A stretch of DNA of 64,000 nt from Mesorhizobium sp. M3A.F.Ca.ET.080.04.2.1 (GCF_003952525.1 NZ_CP034451.1:2790001-2854000); one strand, 5' to 3'; numbered from the stretch's first letter, positions 27,105 through 35,641 are shown. Translations and numbers: made by a program. Notes: a model not told the origin generated them from the letters alone.

Positions 27105-27378
27105 CAAATTGTCCTTGCTGGCTGGCCGCGCCCAAGTCTGGCGCGGCGGCGCTGAATTCAATCGGCAGCGGTTATAGCGACCCCTGCCCGGCCTTGCCAT
27201 AGTTTTGCGCTGCGCCAATTACCGCGGAGGTTACCAGCCGGCACGTGTCGAGAAATTTCCGGCGAGCTGTCGGACAGCGCCCGGTTGGGCCGTCCTTGGG
27301 GCACACGGCGAGGAATGAAGGCTCAAATGCTGCCTCGCCGTCCAGTTGAAGCGAATGCGACCAGCCGAGGAGCACGAC

Positions 27379-27846
27379 ATGCAAAAGATTACCACCTGTC
27401 TCTGGTTCGACGGCCAGGCCGAAGAGGCCATGAACCATTACATCTCGATCTTTAAGAATTCGAAGGTGCTGAGCGTTTTGCGTTGGCCCAAGGGTCACGC
27501 CGATGAGGGCAAAGTGCTGCTGACCACGTTCGAGCTCGACGGCGTGCCGTTCCAGGCACTCAATGGCGGTCCCAACTTCAAGTTCAACGAGGCGGTGTCG
27601 CAGTCGATCGACTGCGAGACGCAGGAAGAAGTCGACTATTTCTGGGAGAGGCTCACCGAGGGCGGCGAGCCCGGCCAATGCAGCTGGCTGAAGGACAAGT
27701 TCGGTGTCTCCTGGCAGGTCGTGCCGGAGCAGCTGCCGAGACTGCTTCTGGATCCCGATAGGGCCAAGGCCGGCCGGGTGATGTCGGCGATGATGAAGAT
27801 GGGCAAGATCGACATCGCCAAGATCGAGGAAGCGGCGAAGGGGTGA
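27379..27846 (+). CDS. VOC/PhnB-like glyoxalase-fold protein
   Basis: 155 residues from ATG 27379 with GAGGAG 6 bp upstream. The sequence QKITTCLWFDGQAEEAMNHY, then FELDGVPFQALNGGP, CETQEEVDYFWERL and KDKFGVSWQVVP is the family once labelled 3-demethylubiquinone-9 methyltransferase, now seen as a vicinal-oxygen-chelate fold. Its activity is unknown. Upstream (27305-27341) ACGGCGAGG and CCTCGCCGT form a 9-bp inverted repeat 38 bp before the start, a possible operator. The rest of the 274-bp gap back to ilvD shows nothing else. Confidence 0.85.
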   Translation: MQKITTCLWFDGQAEEAMNHYISIFKNSKVLSVLRWPKGHADEGKVLLTTFELDGVPFQALNGGPNFKFNEAVSQSIDCETQEEVDYFWERLTEGGEPGQCSWLKDKFGVSWQVVPEQLPRLLLDPDRAKAGRVMSAMMKMGKIDIAKIEEAAKG

Positions 27847-27850
27847 GGAT

Positions 27851-28001
27851 GAGGAGTGAGGAGTGAGGAGTGAGTAGTTAGTAGTGAATAGTGAGTAGGG
27901 TGAATGGTGAATGGTGAGGATCGGCACCCGCTCTTTCTGCCTACTACTTACTACTCACTACCTACTACTCACTACTTACTATTCACCATTCACTATTCAC
28001 C
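27851..28001. repeat. Inverted arrays of degenerate heptamers (locus 2)
   Basis: Left arm of tandem heptamers (GAGGAGT, GTGAGTA, GTGAATG) from 27851 to about 27925, then a right arm of complementary ACTACTC/ATTCACC heptamers to 28001. About 20 unique bases lie between. It occupies the whole gap between the convergent VOC and prfC genes and can fold as one long hairpin. It is the same design as 9095-9280. Confidence 0.85.
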
Positions 28002-28005
28002 AGAA

Positions 28006-29598
28006 TCACGCCGCCTTGTCGCGTATCTGGTAGTCCTTGACCGCGGTGAAGCGGATCGCTTTCCAGCGCTCGGCTTCGTAGTTGAGCGAGAAGGCGTGCT
28101 GGGCCAGGAACACCGGATCGTTGTCGAGGTCGCGGGCGATGTCACCGCGATGCGCCTCGATGAAGCGCTGCACGTCCGCCTTGTCGTCGGCCGAAATCCA
28201 GCGGCAAACGGAAAAGCGCGACATCTCGAAATCCACCGGCAACGTGTATTCGATGTTGAGCCGCTCTTTCAGCACGTCGAGCTGCAGCGCGCCGACGACG
28301 CCGACGATGGCCGGCGAGCCGTCTTCGGGCGAGAATAGCTGCACGACGCCCTCCTCGGCCATCTGGTGCAGCGCTTCCTTCAGCTTCTTGGCTTTCATCG
28401 CATCGCCGAGGCGAACGCGGCGCAGGATCTCGGGCGCGAAGTTCGGCACGCCGCGGAACAGGATCTCCTCGCCCTCGGTCAGCGTGTCGCCGATGCGCAG
28501 CGTGCCATGATTGGGAATGCCGACGACGTCGCCGGCAAAGGCCTCGTCGGCGGTGACGCGGGTGCGGGCGAAGAAGAACTGCGGCGCCGACAGGCTCATC
28601 GGCTTGCCGGTGCGCACCAGCTTGGCCTTCATGCCGCGCTCCAGCTTGCCCGAGCAGACGCGGACGAAGGCGATGCGGTCGCGGTGGTTCGGATCCATAT
28701 TGGCCTGAATCTTGAAGACGAAGGAGGTCATCTTCGCCTCGGTCGCCTCCACCGTTCGCTCGTCGGCTTCCTGGGCGCGCGGCGGCGGCCCGAAGGCGCC
28801 GAGCGCCTCGATCAGGTCGCGCACGCCGTAATTGCGCAGCGCCGAGCCGAAATAGACCGGCGTCAGATGACCCTCGCGGAAAGCGTCCACATCAAGCGGG
28901 CGGCAGGCCTCGCGCGCGAGCTCCAGCTCCTCGATGAAGTCGTTGCGATCGTTCTCCGGCAACAGACCGGCGACGCGATTGGAATCCGGGCCGTGGACCG
29001 GCGTGCGCTCCTTCTCGTCGTCGCTCTTGCGCACCGCGTTCAGCGCCAGGTGATAGGTGCCGCAAAAGGTCTTGCCGCGGCCGATCGGCCAGGTGACAGG
29101 CGCGGTATCCAGCGCCAGCTTCTGCTCGATCTCGTCCAGGATCTCGAACGGATCGCGGCTTTCGCGGTCCATCTTGTTGACGAAGGTGATGATCGGGATG
29201 TCACGCAGCCGGCAAACCTCGAACAGTTTCAGCGTGCGCGGCTCGATGCCCTTGGCGGCGTCGATGACCATGACGGCCGAGTCGACCGCCGACAGCGTGC
29301 GATAGGTGTCGTCGGCAAAGTCCTCGTGGCCGGGCGTATCGAGCAGGTTGAAGACATTGTCGTCATACTCGAAGGTCATCACCGAGGTGACCACCGAGAT
29401 GCCGCGCTCGCGCTCGATCTTCATCCAGTCGGACCGCGTCTGGATGCGATCCTTCTTGGCCTTGACCTCGCCGGCAAGCTGGATCGCGCCGCCGAACAGA
29501 AGCAGCTTTTCGGTAAGCGTGGTCTTGCCGGCGTCAGGGTGGGCGATGATCGCGAAGGTGCGGCGGCGCGATACCGCCTGTTCGATGTCTTCTGCCAA
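28006..29598 (-). CDS. prfC: Peptide chain release factor 3
   Basis: 530 residues, normal RF3 length. This cytoplasmic GTPase recycles RF1 and RF2 from the ribosome after termination. G1 is AHPDAGKT (residues 19-26), the switch II motif is LLDTPGHEDF, and NKMDRESRDPFE is G4. The C-terminal third has LGDAMKAKKLKEALHQMAEEGVVQ and the RF3-specific VDFEMSRFSVCRWI. No operon partner is evident: the convergent VOC gene lies to one side and a short gap to the DUF1127 gene to the other. Confidence 0.97.
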   Translation of the reverse strand: MAEDIEQAVSRRRTFAIIAHPDAGKTTLTEKLLLFGGAIQLAGEVKAKKDRIQTRSDWMKIERERGISVVTSVMTFEYDDNVFNLLDTPGHEDFADDTYRTLSAVDSAVMVIDAAKGIEPRTLKLFEVCRLRDIPIITFVNKMDRESRDPFEILDEIEQKLALDTAPVTWPIGRGKTFCGTYHLALNAVRKSDDEKERTPVHGPDSNRVAGLLPENDRNDFIEELELAREACRPLDVDAFREGHLTPVYFGSALRNYGVRDLIEALGAFGPPPRAQEADERTVEATEAKMTSFVFKIQANMDPNHRDRIAFVRVCSGKLERGMKAKLVRTGKPMSLSAPQFFFARTRVTADEAFAGDVVGIPNHGTLRIGDTLTEGEEILFRGVPNFAPEILRRVRLGDAMKAKKLKEALHQMAEEGVVQLFSPEDGSPAIVGVVGALQLDVLKERLNIEYTLPVDFEMSRFSVCRWISADDKADVQRFIEAHRGDIARDLDNDPVFLAQHAFSLNYEAERWKAIRFTAVKDYQIRDKAA

Positions 29599-29728
29599 TT
29601 TTTTGGAATCCTGTCTGTGGCGCGGGCTTCTAGCAGCGCTTTCCCGGCCTGTCGACAGTTTCGGGCAGATCGGTTCGACGCCTGCGTTTGTCCTTCTGGA
29701 TCTCGCAGTGGCAAACGAACGCTTCGTT

Positions 29729-29890
29729 TCAGACCCGACGACCGTGCCTACTGCCGTGGCTGGTCATCCACCGTATCTCGGCCCGTTCGATGCCGATGTC
29801 GCGCAACAGATAGTCCGGCAATTCGTCCAGTGTGGCCCGGTCCCTGCGGATGCGGACGATGCGCGCCACGGCGGACGCAAGAATGGTCAT
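29729..29890 (-). CDS. DUF1127 small protein
   Basis: 53 residues, with an Arg-rich helix and the DUF1127 core LDELPDYLLRDIGIERAEIRW. Small DUF1127 proteins are often RNA-associated regulators of phosphate and carbon metabolism in Alphaproteobacteria. ATG 29890 is preferred because GAGGAG lies 8 bp before it; ATG 29896 is only 2 bp from the same site. It follows the DUF4242 gene on the same strand after 110 bp. Confidence 0.75.
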   Translation of the reverse strand: MTILASAVARIVRIRRDRATLDELPDYLLRDIGIERAEIRWMTSHGSRHGRRV

Positions 29891-29919
29891 GGTCATATCT
29901 CCTCTGGTTTGCACAAGGA

Positions 29920-29948
29920 TTGGGAGAGCCATCGGGCGGCCCTCCCAA
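29920..29948 (-). terminator. Hairpin between DUF4242 and DUF1127 genes
   Basis: TTGGGAG (29920-29926) pairs with CTCCCAA (29942-29948), with further pairing inside. It lacks a clear U-tract on the minus strand. It could partly terminate the DUF4242 transcript or protect its 3' end. Confidence 0.35.
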
Positions 29949-30000
29949 AAGGCTGGTCGGCACTGCTCGCAGTTTCCTGCGAAGCGTCACGATGCCCCCA

Positions 30001-30282
30001 TCACGCGGCGGCGTATGCCGTCGTCGGATCGAACAGGCGCTTGACCTGCGTCACCTTGGTCGCCGGGAAGCCGCTCATCTTGGCGTGGCGCTGGATGATC
30101 GCCTCGTCCTTGGCGAGATAGACGCAGAAGGTCTTGTCGTCCGCTACGAAGGATTCCACCCACTGGATGTCGGGGCCGAGTTCGGCGAGGACGGCGTTCG
30201 AGGCCTTTGAGGCGTCGCGAAGCTGTTCGCGCTCGAAGGTGCCGACCTTGGGGATTTCCCGTTCGATGATGTATTTGTGCAT
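30001..30282 (-). CDS. DUF4242 domain protein
   Basis: 93 residues from ATG 30282, with AAGGAG 9 bp before it. The single domain starts MHKYIIEREIPKVGTFEREQL and contains WVESFVADDKTFCVYLAKDE and KMSGFPATKVTQV, typical of the DUF4242 family (a dimeric alpha-beta barrel annotated as nickel-binding in some records). No signal peptide. It is divergent from the winged-helix/TPR regulator; a triple 11-bp-spaced repeat lies between them, so that regulator probably controls it. Confidence 0.85.
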   Translation of the reverse strand: MHKYIIEREIPKVGTFEREQLRDASKASNAVLAELGPDIQWVESFVADDKTFCVYLAKDEAIIQRHAKMSGFPATKVTQVKRLFDPTTAYAAA

Positions 30283-30423
30283 GTCGCAATCTCCTTGATC
30301 TGGGTTCAAATGCCTCCGGGTGAGCGATGATGTTGCTGCCGGTGACATTCCTGGGGCCGCTGAGCTAAACTGCACTTGGCCCGCCAGGCAGACGGAGAAT
30401 TACGGATGAGGCGGCCGGCAGTC

Positions 30424-30450
30424 CTTATGCCGGCCTTATCTTCTTCTGAT
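30424..30450. promoter_or_regulatory. Triple 11-bp-spaced half-sites, OmpR/PhoB-type operator candidate (site A)
   Basis: CTTAT at 30424, CTTAT at 30435 and CTGAT at 30446 are spaced exactly 11 bp. The surrounding 36 bp (30421-30456) match 34360-34395 at 28 positions. The site lies between the divergent DUF4242 gene and the winged-helix regulator, 35 bp before the latter's start. Confidence 0.6.
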
Positions 30451-30484
30451 CCTTTGCCCATTGTCGTTACGGAGATTGCTGCCG

Positions 30485-32299
30485 ATGGGGAATTATTGCT
30501 TTGGCGACTTCGAGCTCAACGAGGGTTCCCGCGCTCTTCGCCTCGCCGGAAGAGAGATCGAGGTGCAGCCCTTGGTCTTCGATTTCCTCGCTATTCTGTT
30601 GCGGCATCAGGAGCGGGCCTTGAGCAAGGAGGAGCTGCTCGAAACGCTGTGGCCCGGCGTGACGGTGACCGAGGCTTCGCTGCAGCGCGTGGCAAGCCTT
30701 GCCCGGAGCGTACTTCGCCAGGGCGGCATGGAGACGGCGCTGCGCAACCTGCCACGGTTCGGCTACCGCATTTGCCTGGATCAGCCGGCGGCTTTGGCGA
30801 CCCGGCCGGCTCGTGCCGTTGCGGACAGCGAGCCGTCGCGCCCCGGCTCGCCAATCCTGTCCGCGCGCGCGGCCGTCGCAGCCAGGAAATGGCACGAGGC
30901 CGCGGCTTGCTTCGCCCAAGCGGATGCCGCGGACGAGTTGCTGACGGCCGACCTCGAGGAATGGGCATTGGCGCTGGAATGCATAGGGCGGCCGGCTGAA
31001 ACCATTCCTTTCCTGATGCGCGCGGTAACCGAATACGGCGTGGCGGGCGAGCGCCTGCGAGCGGCATCCCCGGCGATCACCCTTGCGCGGATCCATCTGG
31101 AACGGGGCGAGCTGTCGGTTGCGAAAGGCTGGCACAAGCGCGCCGCGCAGCTTATCGCGACCGCCACGGACAGCAGGGAGCATGGCCTGTGGTGTTGGAT
31201 GGGCGCGCGGCTGATGGGTGCGGAAGCCGAGCCCGAACAGGCGCTTGCCCTCGCCGAGCAGGCCTTGGAAGTGGGCAAGCATCTCGATGATCCGGTCGTG
31301 GAGTCCCTCGGCCTGATCTATCGCGGCTTCTTCAAGCTATGCCTCGGAGAAACCAAGTCCGGACAGGAAGACCAGGATTTCGCGGCCGCGCTCGGTCTTT
31401 CCAGCGACGTCGATCCGATCGTTGGCGGCATCCTCTATTGCAACATTCTCTGGGCCTGCCGGAATTTTGGCGACTGGGCGAGAGCCAACCAATGGACCCT
31501 TGGCTACGAAGACTGGTGCAGGGGCCACGGTCTGGAGGACCTGTCGGGTTCGTGCCGGCTGCATCGAGCCGAAGTGCTCGGCGTCCACGGCACGCTCAAG
31601 GAGGCGGAGGCATTGGTGCGCGCCGCGCTCGACCAGCTGGCCCGCGATGCGCCCTGGGCAACCGGCGATGCGCTTCGCGTTCTGGGCGACATCCATCTCG
31701 CCGCCGGCGATTTCGCCGAGGCCGAAACCGCCTATCGCGCGTGCCATGCCGCGGGCTGGGATCCCCAGCCCGGCCTTGCGCTGCTGCAGCTCGAGCAAGG
31801 GCAGGCGGAAGCCGCTTTCAGCGCGCTGGAGCGATCGCTCATCGGAAACGGCTGGCCGACCCTGCAGCGACGCGGCCTCGTGCTCGCCACTCTTGCCAAG
31901 GTGGCGGCGCGGACCAATCGGCTGGAGCGCGCGAAGGCGGTTATCGCCGAACTGGATACCGACCCGCAACGCTGGCCGATGGCCTCCATCCGGGCACTCA
32001 CCGCGGAGGCCAAGGCCGAACTGTTCATACAGGAGAATCGTCTGGACGAAGCCGCGCGAGAGCTGCAGACGGCATGCGCCCGCTGGAGCGAGATCGGCTC
32101 GCCGATCAATGCCGCCGACGCCCGGCTGTCACTCGCGGGGCTGCTCATCCGGCTTGGCGATCGCACCGGCGCCGAGCTGGAGCTCGGCAGCGTCCTGGCG
32201 GCCGCGACGAAGGTGGACTCGCCACGCCTGATGCAGCGATACGAAGCACTGATGGGCCTGCTTGCCGGTGCGCAAAAGGTGGCGGTCGGCAGCGTGTAA
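30485..32299 (+). CDS. Winged-helix (OmpR/PhoB-type) regulator with TPR sensor region
   Basis: 604 residues from ATG 30485 (GGAG 10 bp upstream). Residues 1 to about 100 are a CadC-like trans_reg_C winged helix: FGDFELNEGSRALRLAGREIE, LLRHQERALSKEELLETLWPG, PRFGYRI. There is no receiver domain and no obvious membrane span. The remaining ~500 residues are helical pairs rich in Ala and Leu, consistent with TPR repeats (LRVLGDIHLAAGDFAEAETAYRA). Such proteins are soluble regulators whose TPRs bind a partner or ligand. A triple half-site upstream suggests autoregulation. Target genes are otherwise unknown. Confidence 0.88.
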   Translation: MGNYCFGDFELNEGSRALRLAGREIEVQPLVFDFLAILLRHQERALSKEELLETLWPGVTVTEASLQRVASLARSVLRQGGMETALRNLPRFGYRICLDQPAALATRPARAVADSEPSRPGSPILSARAAVAARKWHEAAACFAQADAADELLTADLEEWALALECIGRPAETIPFLMRAVTEYGVAGERLRAASPAITLARIHLERGELSVAKGWHKRAAQLIATATDSREHGLWCWMGARLMGAEAEPEQALALAEQALEVGKHLDDPVVESLGLIYRGFFKLCLGETKSGQEDQDFAAALGLSSDVDPIVGGILYCNILWACRNFGDWARANQWTLGYEDWCRGHGLEDLSGSCRLHRAEVLGVHGTLKEAEALVRAALDQLARDAPWATGDALRVLGDIHLAAGDFAEAETAYRACHAAGWDPQPGLALLQLEQGQAEAAFSALERSLIGNGWPTLQRRGLVLATLAKVAARTNRLERAKAVIAELDTDPQRWPMASIRALTAEAKAELFIQENRLDEAARELQTACARWSEIGSPINAADARLSLAGLLIRLGDRTGAELELGSVLAAATKVDSPRLMQRYEALMGLLAGAQKVAVGSV

Positions 32300-32369
32300 G
32301 ACCGGTTCCTGCTTGAGGTCAGGCCGGCGCGATGGCATGACGGGAAACAGTCCCGCCCAAGGCCTGAGC

Positions 32370-33443
32370 ATGAGCAGCGCAAAACAAGTCATCGTCATCG
32401 GCGCCGGTATCATCGGCGCATCGATCGCCTGGCATCTGGCGAAGGCCGGCGCGAGCGTAACAGTCGTTTCCGAAAGCGGCGCCGGCGGTGTCGCGACTCC
32501 GAATTCCTTCGCCTGGATCAATGCCTGCTGGGGCAATCCTGAACCCTATTTCCGGCTGCGCATCCGGGCCATGGCGGAATGGCGGCGTCTGGCGCGCGAA
32601 CTGCCAGAACTGCCGCTCGCCTGGTGCGGCAGCCTGTGCTTGAGCCTGCCGACAGACAAACTCGAAGCCTACGCGACCGAGCACGCCTCCTGGGGTTACG
32701 GCATTGAGCGGCTCGGCCGCGAGCAGGCGGCGCGGATCGAGCCCAATATCGCCGAACTTCCCGATCTGGCCCTCCATGTCGCCGAAGAAGGCGTAGCCGA
32801 GCCGGTCGCGGCAACAAAGGCGCTGCTGTCCGATGCCGAACGACGCGGCGCGCGGGTCGTTGCCGGGACCGTGGATGCGCTGGCGCTGTCCGACGGCAAA
32901 GTCACGGGAGTCATGGTTTCCGGCCAAGCCCTCACGGCCGACGAGGTGGTGATTGCCGCCGGCACCGGCGCCCCGGAAATTGCGGCGACAGCCGGCATCA
33001 AGCTGCCGATCGCAACGCCGCCCGGTCTTATCGTCCATTCGCGTCCATATACGAAGCTGCTCAACGGGCTGGTGCTCGCCGAGCATCTGCATATGCGCCA
33101 GACGGCCGAGGGACGCATCATCGCCGGTTCGGATTTCGGCGGCGGCGCGCCGGGCGAGGACCCGGAGACCACCGCGCGCGAGCTGTTCGGGGCAATGAAG
33201 GCAATGCTGCGCGGCGCCGAAGGACTGGAGTTCGGCTTCCACACGATCGGCTACCGGCCCACTCCGGCCGACGGGTTCCCGATCGTCAGCCGCGCCGACA
33301 ATGTCGGCGGTCTCTATCTGGCCGTCACCCATTCCGGGATTACGCTGGCGCCCGCCGTGGGATTGTTTGCTGCCCGCGAGATCCTCTACGGCGAGCGCGA
33401 TGCGCTGCTGACGCCTTATGCGATGTCGCGCTTCACCCAGTAG
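32370..33443 (+). CDS. DAO-family FAD-dependent oxidoreductase
   Basis: 357 residues from ATG 32370 (AAGG 7 bp upstream; ATG 32337 has no ribosome site). The FAD fingerprint VIVIGAGIIGASIAWHLAKAG is at residues 6-26. The C-terminal GYRPTPADGFPIVSR and GLYLAVTHSGITLAPAVG form the second FAD contact. Relatives include D-amino-acid and glycine oxidases. It is a single-domain enzyme of normal length. It follows the winged-helix/TPR gene on the same strand after 70 bp and may be co-transcribed. Substrate unknown. Confidence 0.85.
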   Translation: MSSAKQVIVIGAGIIGASIAWHLAKAGASVTVVSESGAGGVATPNSFAWINACWGNPEPYFRLRIRAMAEWRRLARELPELPLAWCGSLCLSLPTDKLEAYATEHASWGYGIERLGREQAARIEPNIAELPDLALHVAEEGVAEPVAATKALLSDAERRGARVVAGTVDALALSDGKVTGVMVSGQALTADEVVIAAGTGAPEIAATAGIKLPIATPPGLIVHSRPYTKLLNGLVLAEHLHMRQTAEGRIIAGSDFGGGAPGEDPETTARELFGAMKAMLRGAEGLEFGFHTIGYRPTPADGFPIVSRADNVGGLYLAVTHSGITLAPAVGLFAAREILYGERDALLTPYAMSRFTQ

Positions 33444-33489
33444 CCGCTGCCGGCCGGAAACCGTCGGTACGACGACGGCCAGAGGGACT

Positions 33490-34290
33490 TTAACCCGCGA
33501 GCGCCAACTGAGGCGTAGCAGGCGCAAACGGCCGGATACTGGTGCTGTCCCTGGTCATCGTTACGAAACTCGACTGTGGGATCTCGTGCCAAATGCGGCC
33601 ATCGCGGTCGAACGGCTCGGAGACGATGCAGCGGCCGACGCCTTTGGCGAAGGCCGCGGTATAGAGCGTCGGGGCTTGATCGCCGGTGGCGTAGCGCACC
33701 GCGTGAAGCGCCTTTCCATCGCTGAAGGCGGCGGTCAGTTTCAGGGACGGCTCGATGCCGGCGCGGCGCGAAGCCTCGAGAACGAGGCCGGCGACGCGGG
33801 AAGCCGCGCCATGCGGGTCCTGCGACAGATCCTCGCCGATCATCAAGCGAAAGAATAATTCGGAATCGGTCGTGCCTTCGAGCTGGTCGAACAAATCGTC
33901 CGAGAGAGAATTCTCCAGTGCACGGCGGATCTTCTCGAAGCCCCCGATCTGGCCGTTGTGCATGAACGACCAGCGGCCGGAAACGAAAGGATGGCAGTTC
34001 ATGCGGCTGGTGGCGCCGCCGGTCGAGGCGCGCACATGGGCAAGAAACAAGCCCGATTTTATCAGCCGGCCAAGACTTTTGAGATTGGAATCGGACCAGG
34101 CCGGCAGGATGTCCCTATAGAGGCCGGGCTCCGGCCGGTCGCCGTACCAGGCCACGCCGAAGCCGTCGGCATTGGTTGGCGATTTCGCCTCCATGGCCCG
34201 ATGGCTTTGGACGATCAGGGAGTGGGAGGGTGCCGCGACGATCTCTTCCAGGAAGATCGGTTCGCCGAGATAGGCAGCCCATCTGCACAT
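33490..34290 (-). CDS. Class II glutamine amidotransferase, copy 1
   Basis: 266 residues. The start at 34290 makes Cys2 (MCRWAAYLGE) the N-terminal nucleophile, which this family requires; ATG 34299 would bury it. AGAGGA lies 8 bp upstream. The YafJ-like Ntn-hydrolase domain shows NADGFGVAWYG, LAHVRASTGG, NCHPFVSGRWSFMHNGQIG and EGTTDSELFF. It hydrolyses the gamma-amide of glutamine or a gamma-glutamyl compound; acceptor unknown. EgtC of ergothioneine synthesis is a relative, but no egtB or egtD is present. A second copy lies immediately upstream. Confidence 0.88.
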   Translation of the reverse strand: MCRWAAYLGEPIFLEEIVAAPSHSLIVQSHRAMEAKSPTNADGFGVAWYGDRPEPGLYRDILPAWSDSNLKSLGRLIKSGLFLAHVRASTGGATSRMNCHPFVSGRWSFMHNGQIGGFEKIRRALENSLSDDLFDQLEGTTDSELFFRLMIGEDLSQDPHGAASRVAGLVLEASRRAGIEPSLKLTAAFSDGKALHAVRYATGDQAPTLYTAAFAKGVGRCIVSEPFDRDGRIWHEIPQSSFVTMTRDSTSIRPFAPATPQLALAG

Positions 34291-34362
34291 GGTTGTCATC
34301 CTCTCTTCGTACGTTGTCGCCGCTCGTGAGACGCACAGATGACAGAGGGACGGTTTGGCGTC

Positions 34363-34389
34363 CTTACGCCGCGCTTATGTTTTGCTGAT
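34363..34389. promoter_or_regulatory. Triple 11-bp-spaced half-sites, OmpR/PhoB-type operator candidate (site B)
   Basis: CTTAC at 34363, CTTAT at 34374 and CTGAT at 34385, all 11 bp apart. The site is about 75-100 bp upstream of amidotransferase copy 1 and has the same orientation relative to that gene as site A has to the DUF4242 gene. Confidence 0.6.
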
Positions 34390-34454
34390 GCCTTGGTTGA
34401 AACCGCCGGAAGACGGGCCGCCGTCGATCGCCGGGCTTTGAAGTCGATACCTGC

Positions 34455-35255
34455 TTAGCTGACCAGTGCCAGCTTGCTCGCTGCAGGCGCGAACGGCCGA
34501 ATATTGGTGCCATCCCTGGTCATGGTGACGAAGCTCGACGGCGGGATCGCCTGCCAGTCGCCACCTTCGCGGTCGAAGGGCTCGGAGACGATGCAGCGGC
34601 CTCCGCCCTTGCGGAAGAGTGAGGTGTAGAGCGTCGGCGCGTGATCGTCGGTCGCATAGCGCACGGCATGGAGCGCCTGGCCGTCCGAGAAGGCTGCGGT
34701 GAGTTTCAGGGACGGCTCGAGGCCGGCGCGGCGCGAAGCCTCGATGACGCGGCTCGCCGCCCGCGACGCCGCGCCCTGCGGCTCGGACGACAGGCCCTCG
34801 TCGATCATCAGGAGAAAAAAGAGCTCTGAATCGGTGGTGCCCTCGCGCTGGTCGAAGACGGCGTCGGAGAGCGAATTCTCCAGCGCGCGGCGGATCTTCT
34901 CGAAACTGCCGATCTGCCCGTTATGCATGAACGACCAGCGGCCGGAGACGAAGGGGTGGCAGTTCATGCGGCTGGTGGCGCCGCCGGTGGAGGCGCGCAC
35001 ATGGGCCAGGAACAGGCCGGATTTGATCTGCCGGCAGAGGCTTTTCAGGTTGGGATCGGACCAGGCCGGCAGAATGTCGCGATAAAGCCCGGGCTCGGGA
35101 CGATCGCCGTACCAGGCCAGGCCGAAGCCGTCGCCATTGGTCGGCGACTTGGCCTCCTGGGCGCAGTGGCTCTGGGCGATCAGCGAATGGCAAGGCGCGG
35201 TGACGATGTCTTCGAGGAAGACCGCTTCACCGAGATAGGCCGCCCACCGGCACAT
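34455..35255 (-). CDS. Class II glutamine amidotransferase, copy 2
   Basis: 266 residues, same length as copy 1 and highly similar along its whole length (both have YGDRPEPGLYRDILPAWSD and ATSRMNCHPFVSGRWSF). Nucleophile Cys2 and the NGDGFGLAWYG and MHNGQIG motifs are intact. Differences cluster in the middle (SLCRQIKSG against SLGRLIKSG) and near the C-terminus. The stop of the DUF6356 gene lies only 13 bp upstream, so the two probably form an operon. Local gene duplication is the simplest origin. Confidence 0.88.
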   Translation of the reverse strand: MCRWAAYLGEAVFLEDIVTAPCHSLIAQSHCAQEAKSPTNGDGFGLAWYGDRPEPGLYRDILPAWSDPNLKSLCRQIKSGLFLAHVRASTGGATSRMNCHPFVSGRWSFMHNGQIGSFEKIRRALENSLSDAVFDQREGTTDSELFFLLMIDEGLSSEPQGAASRAASRVIEASRRAGLEPSLKLTAAFSDGQALHAVRYATDDHAPTLYTSLFRKGGGRCIVSEPFDREGGDWQAIPPSSFVTMTRDGTNIRPFAPAASKLALVS

Positions 35256-35268
35256 CGCATTCCACCAT

Positions 35269-35526
35269 CTATCGGGCGCGGTCCAAGAGAGCCCCCGGCT
35301 CCTTCACCGCGTGTGAGCCTCTGTTGTGCGTGCGCTCATAGAGCTCGCGAACGATTCGGCTGGCCGTAGTCTCGAACAGAAATGGCAAGAAAGCGTGAAC
35401 GAGGGCAGCGCCTGCGGCCAGCGACAGGCGGGAACAGAACCAGGCGGCAAAGGCCATGTGGCCGAAATAGGTCTCGCCAACCTTCTCGGGGTGAGCGGTG
35501 AAGAGCGCGGTAAGCCGTGTCGTCAT
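35269..35526 (-). CDS. DUF6356 family small membrane-associated protein
   Basis: 85 residues from ATG 35526, with GGAGGA 7 bp upstream; the longer open frame has no support. The pattern LTALFTAHPEKVGETYFGHMAFAAWF, a hydrophobic centre (LSLAAGAALVHAFLPFLF) and ETTASRIVRELYER fits the DUF6356 family, which has a single short membrane segment. Function unknown. It lies 13 bp before amidotransferase copy 2 on the same strand and is divergent from an Lrp-type regulator. Confidence 0.75.
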   Translation of the reverse strand: MTTRLTALFTAHPEKVGETYFGHMAFAAWFCSRLSLAAGAALVHAFLPFLFETTASRIVRELYERTHNRGSHAVKEPGALLDRAR

Positions 35527-35641
35527 GGTGGTTCCTCCTGCCGGGATGAGCCCCGATTCTGGGTAGCTTGCCATGAGACGAAGGTTCATCGGTCCTAGAT
35601 TGTCGTTGTATTTTGCCACCTTTTGGGACATTCATCCCACC

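Noticed and set aside
33490..35255. Ergothioneine (EgtC) assignment for the amidotransferases
   Set aside because: Neither EgtB- nor EgtD-like genes are present, and the proteins look more like the YafJ group.
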